Notes: generated from the letters alone by a model not told the origin. DNA of 64,000 nt from Bacteroidales bacterium (GCA_017531225.1 JAFXLL010000007.1:62001-126000), one strand, 5' to 3'. Positions 53,801-63,608 are shown, numbered from the stretch's first letter. Made by a program: numbers and translations.

Positions 53801-55506
53801 TCAACACCACTCTTTGGACCAACGACCTGCCCTATCCTTGGACGTTTGTAACCGATGATCCATACGAAGGCCAATACTGTGTGAAATCAGGACACATCGG
53901 CGACAATCAGGAAACTGTATTGACGCTGAACTTTGAAGTTGGCGAGCCCGACTCCATCGCCTTCTATTATAAGGTGTCATCAGAATCAGGCTATGATAAA
54001 ATGCATTTCTTCATTGACGGCCAAGAACAAGGAACCTGGTCAGGCACTGTGGCATGGACTATAGCACAATACGCTGTAAACCCTGGCACTCACACCTTTG
54101 TCTGGAAATACACAAAAGACACCAGTGTGGCAAGCGGCGGCGACTGCTGCTGGATCGACTTTGTCATCCTGCCACGGGATGTGAGCCTCTCCGTCAACGC
54201 AGGTCTTGACATGACCACTTGTGTTGATATGCCAGCCCAAATCAACGGCTATGCGGCAAACCAAACCTCTCTGGAATGGACTACTGCCGGTGACGGCACT
54301 TTCGATGATGTCACCAGTCCAACTCCTGTTTATACTCCTGGCACACAAGACATCGACAACGGCAGCGTCGTGCTCACCATCACCGCCCATAAGGACTCTG
54401 AGACCCTCTCAGACGACATGACGCTGAGCTTCGAAAGCCCTCTCTATATTAACAACGCCTTGATCGATTACTACTATTGCGCTGACAACAGCCCGAAAGA
54501 GATTGCTGTAGAAATCAGTGGTGATTACACTACATTCACTTGGGTTACCGAAGGCGATGGCACATTTGAAAATGCCTCCGCATTAGAGACCTCCTACACT
54601 CCAGGTCCTCAAGACCTTGCCAATGGTTATGCTCCTATTATCGCCTTGGCGGAGAATGAAGCTTGCGGTCCAACAAGCTATGATTACACCATCTCGTTTG
54701 AGCCATTGCCACAGATGACCCTTGCCGCAGAATCCATCGAAATCTGCCAAACCGAAGAGGCTGTGATGAACTTCACCTTATCAGGCGGAATCATTTACAT
54801 CCCTTCTGAACCCGTATTCGTCATCAACATCAACGGTGTCAATTACGATGAATTCTACTCCGGTGCCAACTCACTCAACCTTGGCACTATGGAACCAGGT
54901 GAGAACATTATCAACATCCGCAGTATCCGGAACCAGCTTTGCCACGTGACATTCGAAGAAGGTGAATTCACCTTCACCGTCAACGTGATTCCTGGTGAAG
55001 CCGCTCCTGAAATCGAAGGTGTTGCCGAACTTGATGTTTACCTCGTCTCCTCCACCTCCTACAATGTCACCAGCGACGTAATGGTTGACTTCACTTTGGA
55101 ACCAGAAGACGCTGGCACCTTGGTTCCTGCTAACGATGGCAAGAGCGTTGAAATCAGATGGAGCGAGTCCTACAAAGGCAATGCTGTGCTTACAGCCATT
55201 CCTGTGGATGGTTGCTACATCGACAATGGCACCATGAACATTGTGGTTAAGAACTCATACGACGTAAACGAGATTGCCAACAACACCAAGATCTACCCCA
55301 ACCCAACATCAGGAAAGATTAACATCGAAGTTGCTGGCATGACCCACGTCACCGTGGTCAACGCCATCGGACAGTTCGTGTATGACACCGACGTCGATGC
55401 CGACCAAGTAAACGTTGACATGACTCCATTCCCAGCAGGTACCTACCTGGTGAGAATCGTCACCGACAAGGGCGTGTGCACCAAGCACATCAACCTGATC
55501 AAATAA
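50893..55506 (+). CDS. Gingipain-family (C25) cysteine protease with T9SS sorting domain
   Basis: 1537 residues. Signal peptide (AIAFLVLTANMAVAQ), gingipain-type propeptide (about 25-225: VNYELGQFSLSQINYRGEEM, SVEYSGG), then the C25 catalytic domain: EYLIIIPNNDAWEPYAQQL, VCLFGDHNTN, the catalytic His in WVQHRDHGLDEGWG (H492) and the nucleophile in FVMSINCQTGMFN (C525). Downstream are CARDB-like modules (GDGNGRLDPGERVRLRF), a cleaved-adhesin/MAM-like lectin domain (NVEDFEAGEFNTTLW, about 960-1095), two immunoglobulin-like repeats with EWTTAGDGTFDD and TWVTEGDGTFEN, and a T9SS CTD (KIYPNPTSGKINIEVAG). Exported by the T9SS; extracellular proteolysis. Confidence 0.93.
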   Translation: MKKTLLQLLAIAFLVLTANMAVAQTYTFPVRGTQGFTLTQSTRNGARVNYELGQFSLSQINYRGEEMSEISINAICIPNDAGLPNLPVESRLIAIPQGAKAQINVVRAEKQTFQNVNIAPALRLQAEDEEPEMNYEKDMKVYAKNAFYPENPFSVNESYIRGVDAINVSITPFQYNPVTKELVVYTDIELSVEYSGGNGHIGDDRLRSPYWDPILAAELMNYDQLPVIDYEARMQDWIRNNRDGAEYLIIIPNNDAWEPYAQQLKEFRTKQGIITEVYRLDEIPATTTSQLKTWFHNAYSTWQIAPVAVCLFGDHNTNMALGIPAETTSHPYSGSCITDNFYADAVGNDNLPDMVFTRLVAQNETELPIFVSKQIEYETAPNTDASFYNAPITALGWQTERWFQLCSEVFGGYMRNHGYNPQRINCLYQGSTPGSVWSSAQNTATVVNYFGPNGQNYIPSNPQDMGGWTGGTPDQVVQAVNNGTFWVQHRDHGLDEGWGEPAVRNHHIDQLNNVGKLPFVMSINCQTGMFNYTGSNGNCFTEKWLRRTFNGQNAGAVGVLSPTEVSYSFVNDAFVWGVYDLFDGDFLPTYGPFAANTGNWMPAFGNVAGKYFLAQSSWPYNADSKDITYTMFTAHCDAFLRIYTQVPQTMAVNHQSVQLAGLVQFQITAPEGTTIALTKGEGANLEIVAVATGTGSVQTIDIAPQVPPTVLHLTVTGQNYLRYEADIDVIPADGPYIIVNEYELSDEATQLNFGENAGFNIQLKNVGNSTAPAGSMTLTSESEYVSITNGTAEFTTINSNNTLDLSEAFAFTISDEVPNNTPIEFLITISSGDDTYESYITMKAYAPVFQIGDVTITELEGDGNGRLDPGERVRLRFPVMNKGNAASRETNIELVMNNVFMQIISDPVITTNSIGANGTMAVEYEVYVGGAPSGFAAEYTLNVVSGVYTASKDFMSKIGLNVEDFEAGEFNTTLWTNDLPYPWTFVTDDPYEGQYCVKSGHIGDNQETVLTLNFEVGEPDSIAFYYKVSSESGYDKMHFFIDGQEQGTWSGTVAWTIAQYAVNPGTHTFVWKYTKDTSVASGGDCCWIDFVILPRDVSLSVNAGLDMTTCVDMPAQINGYAANQTSLEWTTAGDGTFDDVTSPTPVYTPGTQDIDNGSVVLTITAHKDSETLSDDMTLSFESPLYINNALIDYYYCADNSPKEIAVEISGDYTTFTWVTEGDGTFENASALETSYTPGPQDLANGYAPIIALAENEACGPTSYDYTISFEPLPQMTLAAESIEICQTEEAVMNFTLSGGIIYIPSEPVFVININGVNYDEFYSGANSLNLGTMEPGENIINIRSIRNQLCHVTFEEGEFTFTVNVIPGEAAPEIEGVAELDVYLVSSTSYNVTSDVMVDFTLEPEDAGTLVPANDGKSVEIRWSESYKGNAVLTAIPVDGCYIDNGTMNIVVKNSYDVNEIANNTKIYPNPTSGKINIEVAGMTHVTVVNAIGQFVYDTDVDADQVNVDMTPFPAGTYLVRIVTDKGVCTKHINLIK

Positions 55507-55523
55507 GATCAGATGACGACAAC

Positions 55524-55554
55524 AAAAAAGGCGGCCGATTGGCCGCCTTTTTTT
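55524..55554. terminator. Bidirectional intrinsic terminator between the C25 protease and porV
   Basis: AAAAAAGGCGGCC (55524-55536), loop GATT, GGCCGCCTTTTTT (55541-55553). Runs of A and T on either side serve both convergent genes. Confidence 0.9.
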
Positions 55555-55569
55555 ATTGCTCTTAAACTC

Positions 55570-56751
55570 TTACTTCGAAATAATGTCATAAGACAGATTG
55601 AATCTCAAGGTGTTCTCCAAAGGACTTACACCAATGGTGTTTCCAATAGGAATCAAATAAGAGACATCCAGACCAAAAACATTAAATTTCAAAGCAGCGC
55701 CCAAGGTAAAATACTTACGATTACCCTTCATGGCTGATTCATTGAAATAACCGCCACGGACAGAGAAAACGTGGTTGTACCAATATTCCACGCCAATGCC
55801 GAAGTTATATTCGCTCAACTCTTCCATAAATGGACCGCTGCCGTTGCCGTTTCTGTCATAGCCTGGAGCATCGTAGAAAGATTGGATGATACCAGCCATT
55901 ACAGAGACGTTGTCATCCTTGCCGTACACAATTTCGCCTGTGTTAGGATCCTTGATGGGAGGTGTAGGCACCAAAAGCTTGGTAACATCCACCGTAAAAG
56001 CCAATGAGTTGTATTCATCAAGATCCATTCTGAGGCCAGCGCCTAAACGCAAGGTGGTCGGGATGAAATCTCTGGAAACAATATCCTGACGATAGCTCAC
56101 CTTTGAACCGATGTTGCTGATATTCACACCCCAAGTGAAGTCGGCATCCATATCACGGAACCATTCCACGGGACGCTTGTAGTAAATGGCGACGTCAGCA
56201 GCCACTGACCAACCAGCATTGGTACCTTCAGCGTTTTGGGTCAGGTTGGAATAGATGAAACGACCTGCCACTGCACCGGAGAGGTAATCAGTCAACATTC
56301 TGGAATAAGCTACATCGATAGCCCATTCATTAGGCTTGTAGGTGCCGATTTCGTGACCAGTTTGATCTCTAAAAGTGATCTCACCTACGTTAAAATAACG
56401 CAATGTAGCTGCCAAAGCCGAAGTGGAATTCAACTTGGTGGCAAATGCGAGATAAGCCAAACCCATATCGGGTACCAAGTTGTGCAACCATGGGCTGTAA
56501 CCCAAACCGACACTCATGCGCGGCTCCATAAAGGTATACTTAGCTGGATTGAAATGCATACTGTAAACATCAGGATCCGTAGCCACGCCGCAATCGCCCA
56601 TAGAACCGCCACGGGCATCAGGAGCGATAGATACAAAAGGAACTGCCGTGGTAATGACATTGGGCTCTCGTGCCACCGTAGTCCCCTGGGCAAAGGATTT
56701 AACTCCCATAACGACCATAACGGCCATCAAAAGAAAAACTTTAATCTTCAT
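55570..56751 (-). CDS. porV: T9SS outer-membrane shuttle protein PorV
   Basis: 393 residues from ATG 56751, with signal peptide (VFLLMAVMVVMGVKSFAQ). It is a FadL-like barrel: VPFVSIAPDARGGSMGDCGVA, PAKYTFMEPRMSVGLGYSPW, VGEITFRDQTGHEIGTYKPN, and NTLRFNLSYDII at the end, all close to the T9SS PorV/LptO pattern. PorV receives CTD cargo from the translocon and hands it to PorU in the attachment complex. It has its own -7 box (56783-56790) but also follows the two porU-like genes. Confidence 0.93.
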   Translation of the reverse strand: MKIKVFLLMAVMVVMGVKSFAQGTTVAREPNVITTAVPFVSIAPDARGGSMGDCGVATDPDVYSMHFNPAKYTFMEPRMSVGLGYSPWLHNLVPDMGLAYLAFATKLNSTSALAATLRYFNVGEITFRDQTGHEIGTYKPNEWAIDVAYSRMLTDYLSGAVAGRFIYSNLTQNAEGTNAGWSVAADVAIYYKRPVEWFRDMDADFTWGVNISNIGSKVSYRQDIVSRDFIPTTLRLGAGLRMDLDEYNSLAFTVDVTKLLVPTPPIKDPNTGEIVYGKDDNVSVMAGIIQSFYDAPGYDRNGNGSGPFMEELSEYNFGIGVEYWYNHVFSVRGGYFNESAMKGNRKYFTLGAALKFNVFGLDVSYLIPIGNTIGVSPLENTLRFNLSYDIISK

Positions 56752-56782
56752 ACAAACAAAATTATTTTCAGATAATAACATG

Positions 56783-56790
56783 CAAAAATA
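56783..56790 (-). promoter_or_regulatory. -7 box for porV
   Basis: Minus strand TATTTTTG (TAnnTTTG), 31 bp before the ATG at 56751. Confidence 0.5.
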
Positions 56791-56829
56791 ACGATAAACT
56801 GCTTGAATTAGTATGTAACTCGTGTATTT

Positions 56830-59800
56830 TTATTGTTTCACCATTCTTTGGCACATGGAACTGCTCTTGCCTTTGGAGTCAGTTACCGTGATTCTATAGA
56901 CATAAAGTCCTGGAGACAAGCAACTTCCGTCCCAACGAATCGGGTTCACCACGCCACTTTCGGCATTGGTCTCTTTTTGTATGGAAGTCACCTGACGGCC
57001 AAACACGTCATACACGTCAATGTTGACGGAAAGACGGTCAGTCATGTCGCCATGGTCGAAAACGAACCAAGTCTCACTATCAAATGGATTCGGGAAATTA
57101 CGCACTTGGGCAATGATGGCCCCTTGACGCACCGTAAACGTCATCTCCACTTCCGAAGAGTTATTCTGAGTATCCCACGCTTTCAGTGAAAACTCATAAG
57201 TACCATTCTCCAAATTCGACATCGGAATAGCGATACGTCCCCGTTGATAATCGTCAACAGCTGGCTCATACCAGTCATTAAGGATTTGGTTTTCATAGCC
57301 ATCCACATTGCTTCTGAGAATGATGTCACGGCCAAAACTCACATCGTAATGATAAATGCCATGCTCATCATATAAGTCGGCATAAAACACGCCGCTTCGA
57401 CGCACAACATCACCATTCTCGAAATCAGGAGTATTCCAATACAGCTTGATCTCGGGCCCCTTGTTATCGACTACATCCAATGGCTTGTTGACAATCAAAC
57501 CGCCCAGCACTCCGTTGGCATCCACCTTTCTGATGGAGTCGTAGGCATAATAGCTCACACGGCCGGCACCTGATCCCTGGTTGACATCGGCTGGGACAGG
57601 GAACTGTATCTTAAAATGGCCTTTAACGACGCTGGCTTTACCCTCAAAAATCACATCATTATAGAAGGAATAATTATACTGGGTTCCAAAATTGCCTAAA
57701 GTAGTGTAATTCGACTTGACATCATAAACCTTCACTTCGATCACACCATTAAACTCAGTGTCAATCGTCGTTCCTATGCTAGTGACAAAACCTTCGATGG
57801 TGCCCAAACCAGCGTTGACTTCAGCCTGAGTCGTCATAATTCCTTGAGACGGATAGGAAAAACGCAAGGCTGGATCGCCAAACAACACATACACCATATT
57901 GTCTTTCTTGTAGTACCGAGAATCGGATTTCACAAGTCGGTAAATATCGCCGAAACGCATCGTCTGTTGATCCAATTTGTCATACAAGTGATCGTGGAAT
58001 GACTTTGACAACTCAAAGTTCTTGGGAGCCAAGGTCGGCCGCATGGTAGTCAGCAAAGCGATAGCGCCGCCATGCGCATTGAGCAATAGCAACTCGCCGC
58101 CCGACACCACATTAGGATTGTCGAACTTGCTAAACTCACAGGTAGCGGTATGAATAAAAGGCAGGTGGTCATAGTTGTCAAGAGCAAGAATGTCAGAAAT
58201 ACCCAACACCCATTCGTCGCTCAGACTCTTCACGCCGCCATGTCCGGTATAACTTAACACGCTTACGCCCTTGGTAAAATAATCCATGAGTTGGGCATTC
58301 GCCTCGGGAATGCGCTTACCCACAGCTGTATTAATGATTGGATAGGAGTCAATATACAGCTTTTTAGTCATGGCAACACAGTTAGAGGTATCCAGCATAT
58401 AGTCAAACGTATCGGTATGGGTAGCATACGTTCTTGTATCATTGTCAGCCATCAAGAGATGGTTGTTCTTCCAGATACCATGCGTTGCAGAAAGGTCAGC
58501 GTAATGCTTTATCTTAGCCACCACGGCATCACCCTGTTCAGGAGTGGTAATGGGGATGCGCCCTAAGCCAATGTCCACCATACCATCACAATTCTGTCCT
58601 TCTTCCTGATCCATCAAGGCGAAATAATCGTCAGAGCACATTGAACTCACCTCATCAAACGGATAACTGGCGATTTCATAGGTAGGAACAAAATTCCTGT
58701 GCATCCCTTTGATGTCCCTGTAGTCGTGGGAGCCTTTACCCATGAACAGCACATATTTCAAGTTGCCTTGGCTGCGAAGATACACCATCCGAATAAAATC
58801 ACGGACAGCCGTAGGATCCATCGCTCCTGTGGCAAACTCGTTATAAATCTCTTGGACATCTACCACCAAACAATTCATGCCGTCGTTCACACGGTGGAAC
58901 GTTGCCAAAGCCTCCGATTGGTCCCAAAAGACACGTGGAGTGATAATCAGCATATTCGCATCAGTGATAGCGTGAAGGTTTTGGTTAGGGATGCGGTATA
59001 GCGAGGCAACCTGCTTCACTCCTGCAGGCTCAAACAAATGGAAATACCGCTCTATGGCCACATCAATGCCAAATGACGCATCACCCGAATTATAATCCAT
59101 GGGCTGACGGGAAGGGCATAATGGATTGGTGACATCCCAACATACCGTTTGCGTGCCAACACCAGTGAGTTGCACCTTGGTAGATGGTTCAGTCACTTGT
59201 GAAGGGACTATTCTGAAAGCCATCTCTCCACCGTGAAAACGCAACATACGCCAAAAGTTCAACACTATATAGTCGTTAAACAGCATCGGATTGGATGTAG
59301 TCTGAGGGATTTCATAGCGGATAACGACCGGGCCGCTATTGACAAAGACATTCCTAGCGACCCTATGTTCCTTACCAAAATCATAGTCGCCGTACTTTGC
59401 AATGGAATATTGATTGACAATTAGGATGTCATTGACCAACAGATTGTATGGAAAAGCCGCATTGCAACGACCAAGAACCTTTGATTCGATCCGGCAGGAC
59501 TTTGAATTATCGAGATCCGGTACATCAAAAACAAATTCCTTAAACCCATCCTGACCGGTGAAAAGGTCTCCATACCACGTCCTACCTGATGCGTATGGCG
59601 ACAATTCATCACTTTCATGATACAGGTAATCGGGGTAAGTATTGATAACAGGACTTGACGAGGTAGTCGACACCGGTTGGTTATCCTGAATACGCTGTCC
59701 CGAAACATCACTATCAAGACACAAAAAATAGAAGGTTGTGTCAGTATATGGGTTGGGCTCGTAGCTAAAGCCCTCATGGAAATCCATCACCATTTTGGTA

Positions 59801-60147
59801 GGGCCTTTACCATAAAACAGCACTTGAAGCGATCCGTCAACCGCCGAAGTCACCTGGATGGGAATTTCTGTAAGGTCATCGTAGCGTTCACTGGCATTGG
59901 CTTCAGGTAGTACGCCTGTAACATTGCCAAACATGCGGATCCTATCGGGGTTGAGATTACTAGTCTCCAGCCCTGCGGCTTGCAGCATGGCGTTGTCGAC
60001 AGCATAGACACCGTCTTCGGTGACGCCTATCTTAACCCAAGTGTTTTTGCTCAGGACAGACTCGTGCGACAGCCATTGGGCCCGCAACGGTGACGCACAA
60101 GCCAGTGCCATCCATAGCAATAAATATATCGTTTTTTTATAATTCAT
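56830..60147 (-). CDS. PorU-like C25 sortase, copy 1 (porV-proximal)
   Basis: 1105 residues from ATG 60147 (signal peptide LLLWMALACASPLRAQW). N-terminal VLSKNTWVKIGVTEDGVYAV is the PorU start; the catalytic C25 domain has the His in SYTGHGGVKSLSDEW (H636) and the nucleophile in HTATCEFSKFDNP (C670); ends with a CTD-like NFPNPFDSETWFVFDHGD and SPGLYVYRITVTDSKG. The family cleaves CTD signals and anchors cargo at the cell surface. It shares domain layout with the next copy but is clearly diverged. Starts 8 bp after copy 2 stop, so one operon. Confidence 0.88.
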   Translation of the reverse strand: MNYKKTIYLLLWMALACASPLRAQWLSHESVLSKNTWVKIGVTEDGVYAVDNAMLQAAGLETSNLNPDRIRMFGNVTGVLPEANASERYDDLTEIPIQVTSAVDGSLQVLFYGKGPTKMVMDFHEGFSYEPNPYTDTTFYFLCLDSDVSGQRIQDNQPVSTTSSSPVINTYPDYLYHESDELSPYASGRTWYGDLFTGQDGFKEFVFDVPDLDNSKSCRIESKVLGRCNAAFPYNLLVNDILIVNQYSIAKYGDYDFGKEHRVARNVFVNSGPVVIRYEIPQTTSNPMLFNDYIVLNFWRMLRFHGGEMAFRIVPSQVTEPSTKVQLTGVGTQTVCWDVTNPLCPSRQPMDYNSGDASFGIDVAIERYFHLFEPAGVKQVASLYRIPNQNLHAITDANMLIITPRVFWDQSEALATFHRVNDGMNCLVVDVQEIYNEFATGAMDPTAVRDFIRMVYLRSQGNLKYVLFMGKGSHDYRDIKGMHRNFVPTYEIASYPFDEVSSMCSDDYFALMDQEEGQNCDGMVDIGLGRIPITTPEQGDAVVAKIKHYADLSATHGIWKNNHLLMADNDTRTYATHTDTFDYMLDTSNCVAMTKKLYIDSYPIINTAVGKRIPEANAQLMDYFTKGVSVLSYTGHGGVKSLSDEWVLGISDILALDNYDHLPFIHTATCEFSKFDNPNVVSGGELLLLNAHGGAIALLTTMRPTLAPKNFELSKSFHDHLYDKLDQQTMRFGDIYRLVKSDSRYYKKDNMVYVLFGDPALRFSYPSQGIMTTQAEVNAGLGTIEGFVTSIGTTIDTEFNGVIEVKVYDVKSNYTTLGNFGTQYNYSFYNDVIFEGKASVVKGHFKIQFPVPADVNQGSGAGRVSYYAYDSIRKVDANGVLGGLIVNKPLDVVDNKGPEIKLYWNTPDFENGDVVRRSGVFYADLYDEHGIYHYDVSFGRDIILRSNVDGYENQILNDWYEPAVDDYQRGRIAIPMSNLENGTYEFSLKAWDTQNNSSEVEMTFTVRQGAIIAQVRNFPNPFDSETWFVFDHGDMTDRLSVNIDVYDVFGRQVTSIQKETNAESGVVNPIRWDGSCLSPGLYVYRITVTDSKGKSSSMCQRMVKQ

Positions 60148-60155
60148 AGTAATGC

Positions 60156-63100
60156 TTATCTGATAATGACAAATTTCGAAGTGACGGAAGCCTTTTCTCC
60201 TTGATCGTTGGTAGCACTGATGCAATACACATAGATACCAGAAGGAAGCAGCTGCCCGTTATTGGCACGACCATTCCAATAGAGAGGGTTGGTACGCGCC
60301 GAAGTACCGGCAACATGATCTTCGAGAATGGCTACATGGCGTCCCATGATATCGAAGATATTGATTTGGATATCCATATTGTTACCGATCTGATTATGGC
60401 CGAAGCTGAAATAGGCCTCGTTGCTGATAGGATTGGGGAAGCAGATGGGATCTTCGAGTACCATGAGGTCACTACTGGCCACCTTGAAATCAATGCTCGC
60501 CAACGTCGAATTGTTGTAAATATCCCATACCTTCAAAGTAAGCGTGTATTCTCCTTCCGCCAGGCCTTGCATCCTGTATTGAATCATACCCTTACCCTGA
60601 CTGCCGATATCAGCGACAAAATAGTCGTTTAGGTTGTACGATTCGTTTGAAGGCCCGTACAGCGTAGCCACAATATCATGACCGATGCCAGCACCAGTGG
60701 TGTTAATGCCGCTATCGTCATCCACATAGGCGATCAGCGTGGGGCTATCGCCAGTGACTCCACCGCTAACGAATCTCTCGTCATCGATAAACAACTCAAC
60801 CTGCGGTGGGGTTTCATCCATCTCGGCATCGTCGTAGAAACCACCGATAATGAAGTCTTCAAACAATCCCGAAGCATCTTTCTCATAATCGGTGGCATAA
60901 TAGCTCACCATACCCTTGCCAAAAGGATAGGCAATATCACGAGGAACGATGAAGTCGACAGAGAAATGCCCATTCACCACTTCGGCCTTTCCGTTGTACA
61001 AAACGCTTTGGCGTAAGTTGAACGATCTTGGGGTTGTTTCTTCGTCGCCAAAAGTGGTATAGTTCGTTTCCTTGTCATAAACACGCACATACACGATGCC
61101 ATTGAATGACTCATCCACCATACCTTCCATGTTTTTGACCACACCCTCGATGGTGGAGGGCTGCAATGCCTTGATGGTATCGCTGATGTTCGTGGTCTCC
61201 ACAGTCCATTTCGGCATGGGCAGCCGTAGTGCGGGATCTCCGAAGAACGCATAGTTCCTCTCGTATTCCGAGCCTTTGGTCTTGGCCATCCTGAACACAT
61301 CGCCAAGACGACGACGCTCACCATTTTCAATTTCAAACAGATGGTCGTAAATAGCACTGATAAAATGCTGGTTATTGGAGCCATAGGTTACCCTTGAGGT
61401 GGTGAACATGGCTATCATTCCACCATATTGGTTCAAAAAAGCGTATTCGCCCAATGAAGTTCTTTCATAGTCGTCATAACGGCTGAACTCGCAAGTGCCC
61501 GTGATCATCAATGGGTACATGGGACCGTTGCGCCATGAATTCACATCGGCGCGTTGAATAATACGCTCATCAGCCAACTGCACCTCGCCACCATGCCCAA
61601 CATAGTTAAGCACCAACGTACCTTTTTCCATCCTGTCGTTTATCGCCTTGTTGACATCTGGTGCCAGTTGCCCATTAGGCGTGTTTTCCTGTCGATAGGC
61701 ATCCAAATAGATTTTGTCAACTACCAAACGGTCTCCTCCTGTTTCCTTGATTTGGGCGGCATATCCTTCGGAATGATCAATGAACTCATCGCCTTGGGCA
61801 TCATCGCATACAAATGTAATGACGTTTCGCCAAGGTTGCATAGTGTTTTCGTTGGCTTCAAGATAACGTTCCACCTTGTCAACCATCTGGGTGGCCTGTT
61901 CAACCGTCGACACCGGGAAGCGGCCAGCGCCGATATCCGGTCTGGAGCCCGACAAAGCGCCTTCGCCATCGCCCATAAAGCAGAAATAATCATCAGTGAC
62001 GATACTGCTATGAATGTCAGCAGCTTGTCGAGCCTCGTAGGAAGGCACGAAGGTAACAACCCCATTCCTATTCTTGAAATCATAAGAAGCATCGCCAAAC
62101 AGCAACAGGTAACGCAACGGACGGCTGTCGGAATAAAGCATCTTGCAATAATCGCGGATGGCAGTGACATCAGTGGCACCGCATGCAAACTCGTTGTATA
62201 TCAGTTCCGGAGTCACTATTTTGATTCGCAAATCAGGATCATATTCCGCGTGGATGTCTTTCAGCCTGGAGGCCTGCGCAACAAAGTCGGGATATACCAC
62301 CATCAAATAATCATAGTTCCTATCGCCATGCAGATTCTGATTGGCAACAGCGCCCAACAAGGTAGGAGTGTGGAACGACGAACCGTCAAAGGCAATGAAT
62401 TCGTTTTTCTCATTTCCATACACCTTAAAGCTAAACACCAATCCCGAGAGCTGTCCATTGACCCGCTTAGGGCAAATGGAGTCGGTCACATTCCACACCT
62501 GTACCGAGCTTGACGCTCCGGAGAGCCTATAGGAATAGACCTTTGTTTCATCGGACGCCTCTGGGTTGCGAAACAGCATTTCAGCACCCGTGAATGAGAG
62601 CGACCTCCATGCGTTGACTTCGATGTAATCAACATAGCCAATGGATGTGGTTCCCGCCACGCCCACATGGTTAAGCGTCACTTTGACATCATCGCCCGTC
62701 ATAGAACCAGTAGCATTGCCAAACACCTCGTGAGCGAACGTCTTGTCAGATGCCAAGGTGGTGGTAGGGATAGAATAAGATTGGAGCATCTGGCCATTCA
62801 TAAAAAGCTGGAAGCTCGCCGGTCTCACATTCCGGCCGGCCGTAGCCAAACTAATCTTACATGGCCGATTGGTTTTGGCGTTTTTGAAGGTGAAGGTCTG
62901 CGTTATCGAGCCATTACCATCAATGATGTCGCTATAGTAGGTTCTTCCTCCATGGATGATATTGTACTTATCGATTTCATAAACCTGATAATCAAGAAAT
63001 TCATTCACTACCGAAGTCTCAGCAGAGGATGGTTGCGTATCTGTCGCCAACCTTTTTCCAGTACCTAAGCTGGCAGTAATGAAAGCATAGGAAAAGTCAT

Positions 63101-63521
63101 CATAGGCATTGGGGCGATGTAACGAGGCTCTCTCGCGTGGATTGTAGCTCCACGTCACTGGACCGCGGGCATAAAACAGCACATAGTCGCCGTTATCAAA
63201 TTTTCCATCCGACTCTCCAGCGACAACAATCGGCAGTTCATTCAGGTCATCGATTCGTGTGGGAGCGTTGATTTCGTTCAGGACACCGCCTCCGTTATGA
63301 TAAACACGAATATGGCGGGGATCGATATTATCGACATCCATGCCGAGGGACGACAAATCCGAATACGTAAGCTTATAAATGCCCGTCTCAGAAATACCCA
63401 CCTTAAACCATCTCCCGCTCGAAAGCACTGATTTGGTGGCATATCTTGACCCTTCGTTTGTCTGGGCCCAAAGACAATGGCATGTGAACAATAATATAAG
63501 GAAAGATATTCTTTTAATCAT
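60156..63521 (-). CDS. porU: PorU-like C25 sortase, copy 2 (gldJ-proximal)
   Basis: 1121 residues with signal peptide (FLILLFTCHCLWAQ). Begins VLSSGRWFKVGISETGIYKL; catalytic His in NYVGHGGEVQLADE (H643) and Cys in MITGTCEFSRYDDYERTSLG (C677); late TSRVTYGSNN and SFGHNQIGNNMDIQINIFD, with a CTD-like end, ICFPNPISNEAYFSF to SKFVIIR. Its position next to gldJ is that of the canonical PorU, so I give it the symbol. First gene of the minus-strand porU-porU2-porV unit. Confidence 0.9.
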   Translation of the reverse strand: MIKRISFLILLFTCHCLWAQTNEGSRYATKSVLSSGRWFKVGISETGIYKLTYSDLSSLGMDVDNIDPRHIRVYHNGGGVLNEINAPTRIDDLNELPIVVAGESDGKFDNGDYVLFYARGPVTWSYNPRERASLHRPNAYDDFSYAFITASLGTGKRLATDTQPSSAETSVVNEFLDYQVYEIDKYNIIHGGRTYYSDIIDGNGSITQTFTFKNAKTNRPCKISLATAGRNVRPASFQLFMNGQMLQSYSIPTTTLASDKTFAHEVFGNATGSMTGDDVKVTLNHVGVAGTTSIGYVDYIEVNAWRSLSFTGAEMLFRNPEASDETKVYSYRLSGASSSVQVWNVTDSICPKRVNGQLSGLVFSFKVYGNEKNEFIAFDGSSFHTPTLLGAVANQNLHGDRNYDYLMVVYPDFVAQASRLKDIHAEYDPDLRIKIVTPELIYNEFACGATDVTAIRDYCKMLYSDSRPLRYLLLFGDASYDFKNRNGVVTFVPSYEARQAADIHSSIVTDDYFCFMGDGEGALSGSRPDIGAGRFPVSTVEQATQMVDKVERYLEANENTMQPWRNVITFVCDDAQGDEFIDHSEGYAAQIKETGGDRLVVDKIYLDAYRQENTPNGQLAPDVNKAINDRMEKGTLVLNYVGHGGEVQLADERIIQRADVNSWRNGPMYPLMITGTCEFSRYDDYERTSLGEYAFLNQYGGMIAMFTTSRVTYGSNNQHFISAIYDHLFEIENGERRRLGDVFRMAKTKGSEYERNYAFFGDPALRLPMPKWTVETTNISDTIKALQPSTIEGVVKNMEGMVDESFNGIVYVRVYDKETNYTTFGDEETTPRSFNLRQSVLYNGKAEVVNGHFSVDFIVPRDIAYPFGKGMVSYYATDYEKDASGLFEDFIIGGFYDDAEMDETPPQVELFIDDERFVSGGVTGDSPTLIAYVDDDSGINTTGAGIGHDIVATLYGPSNESYNLNDYFVADIGSQGKGMIQYRMQGLAEGEYTLTLKVWDIYNNSTLASIDFKVASSDLMVLEDPICFPNPISNEAYFSFGHNQIGNNMDIQINIFDIMGRHVAILEDHVAGTSARTNPLYWNGRANNGQLLPSGIYVYCISATNDQGEKASVTSKFVIIR

Positions 63522-63608
63522 ATATAATAAGTCATATTAAGAGGAAACGAAATTACTACTTTTTTATTATTTTTAGGCATGCTTTTCTTACAAAACGAAA
63601 AAAAAATG

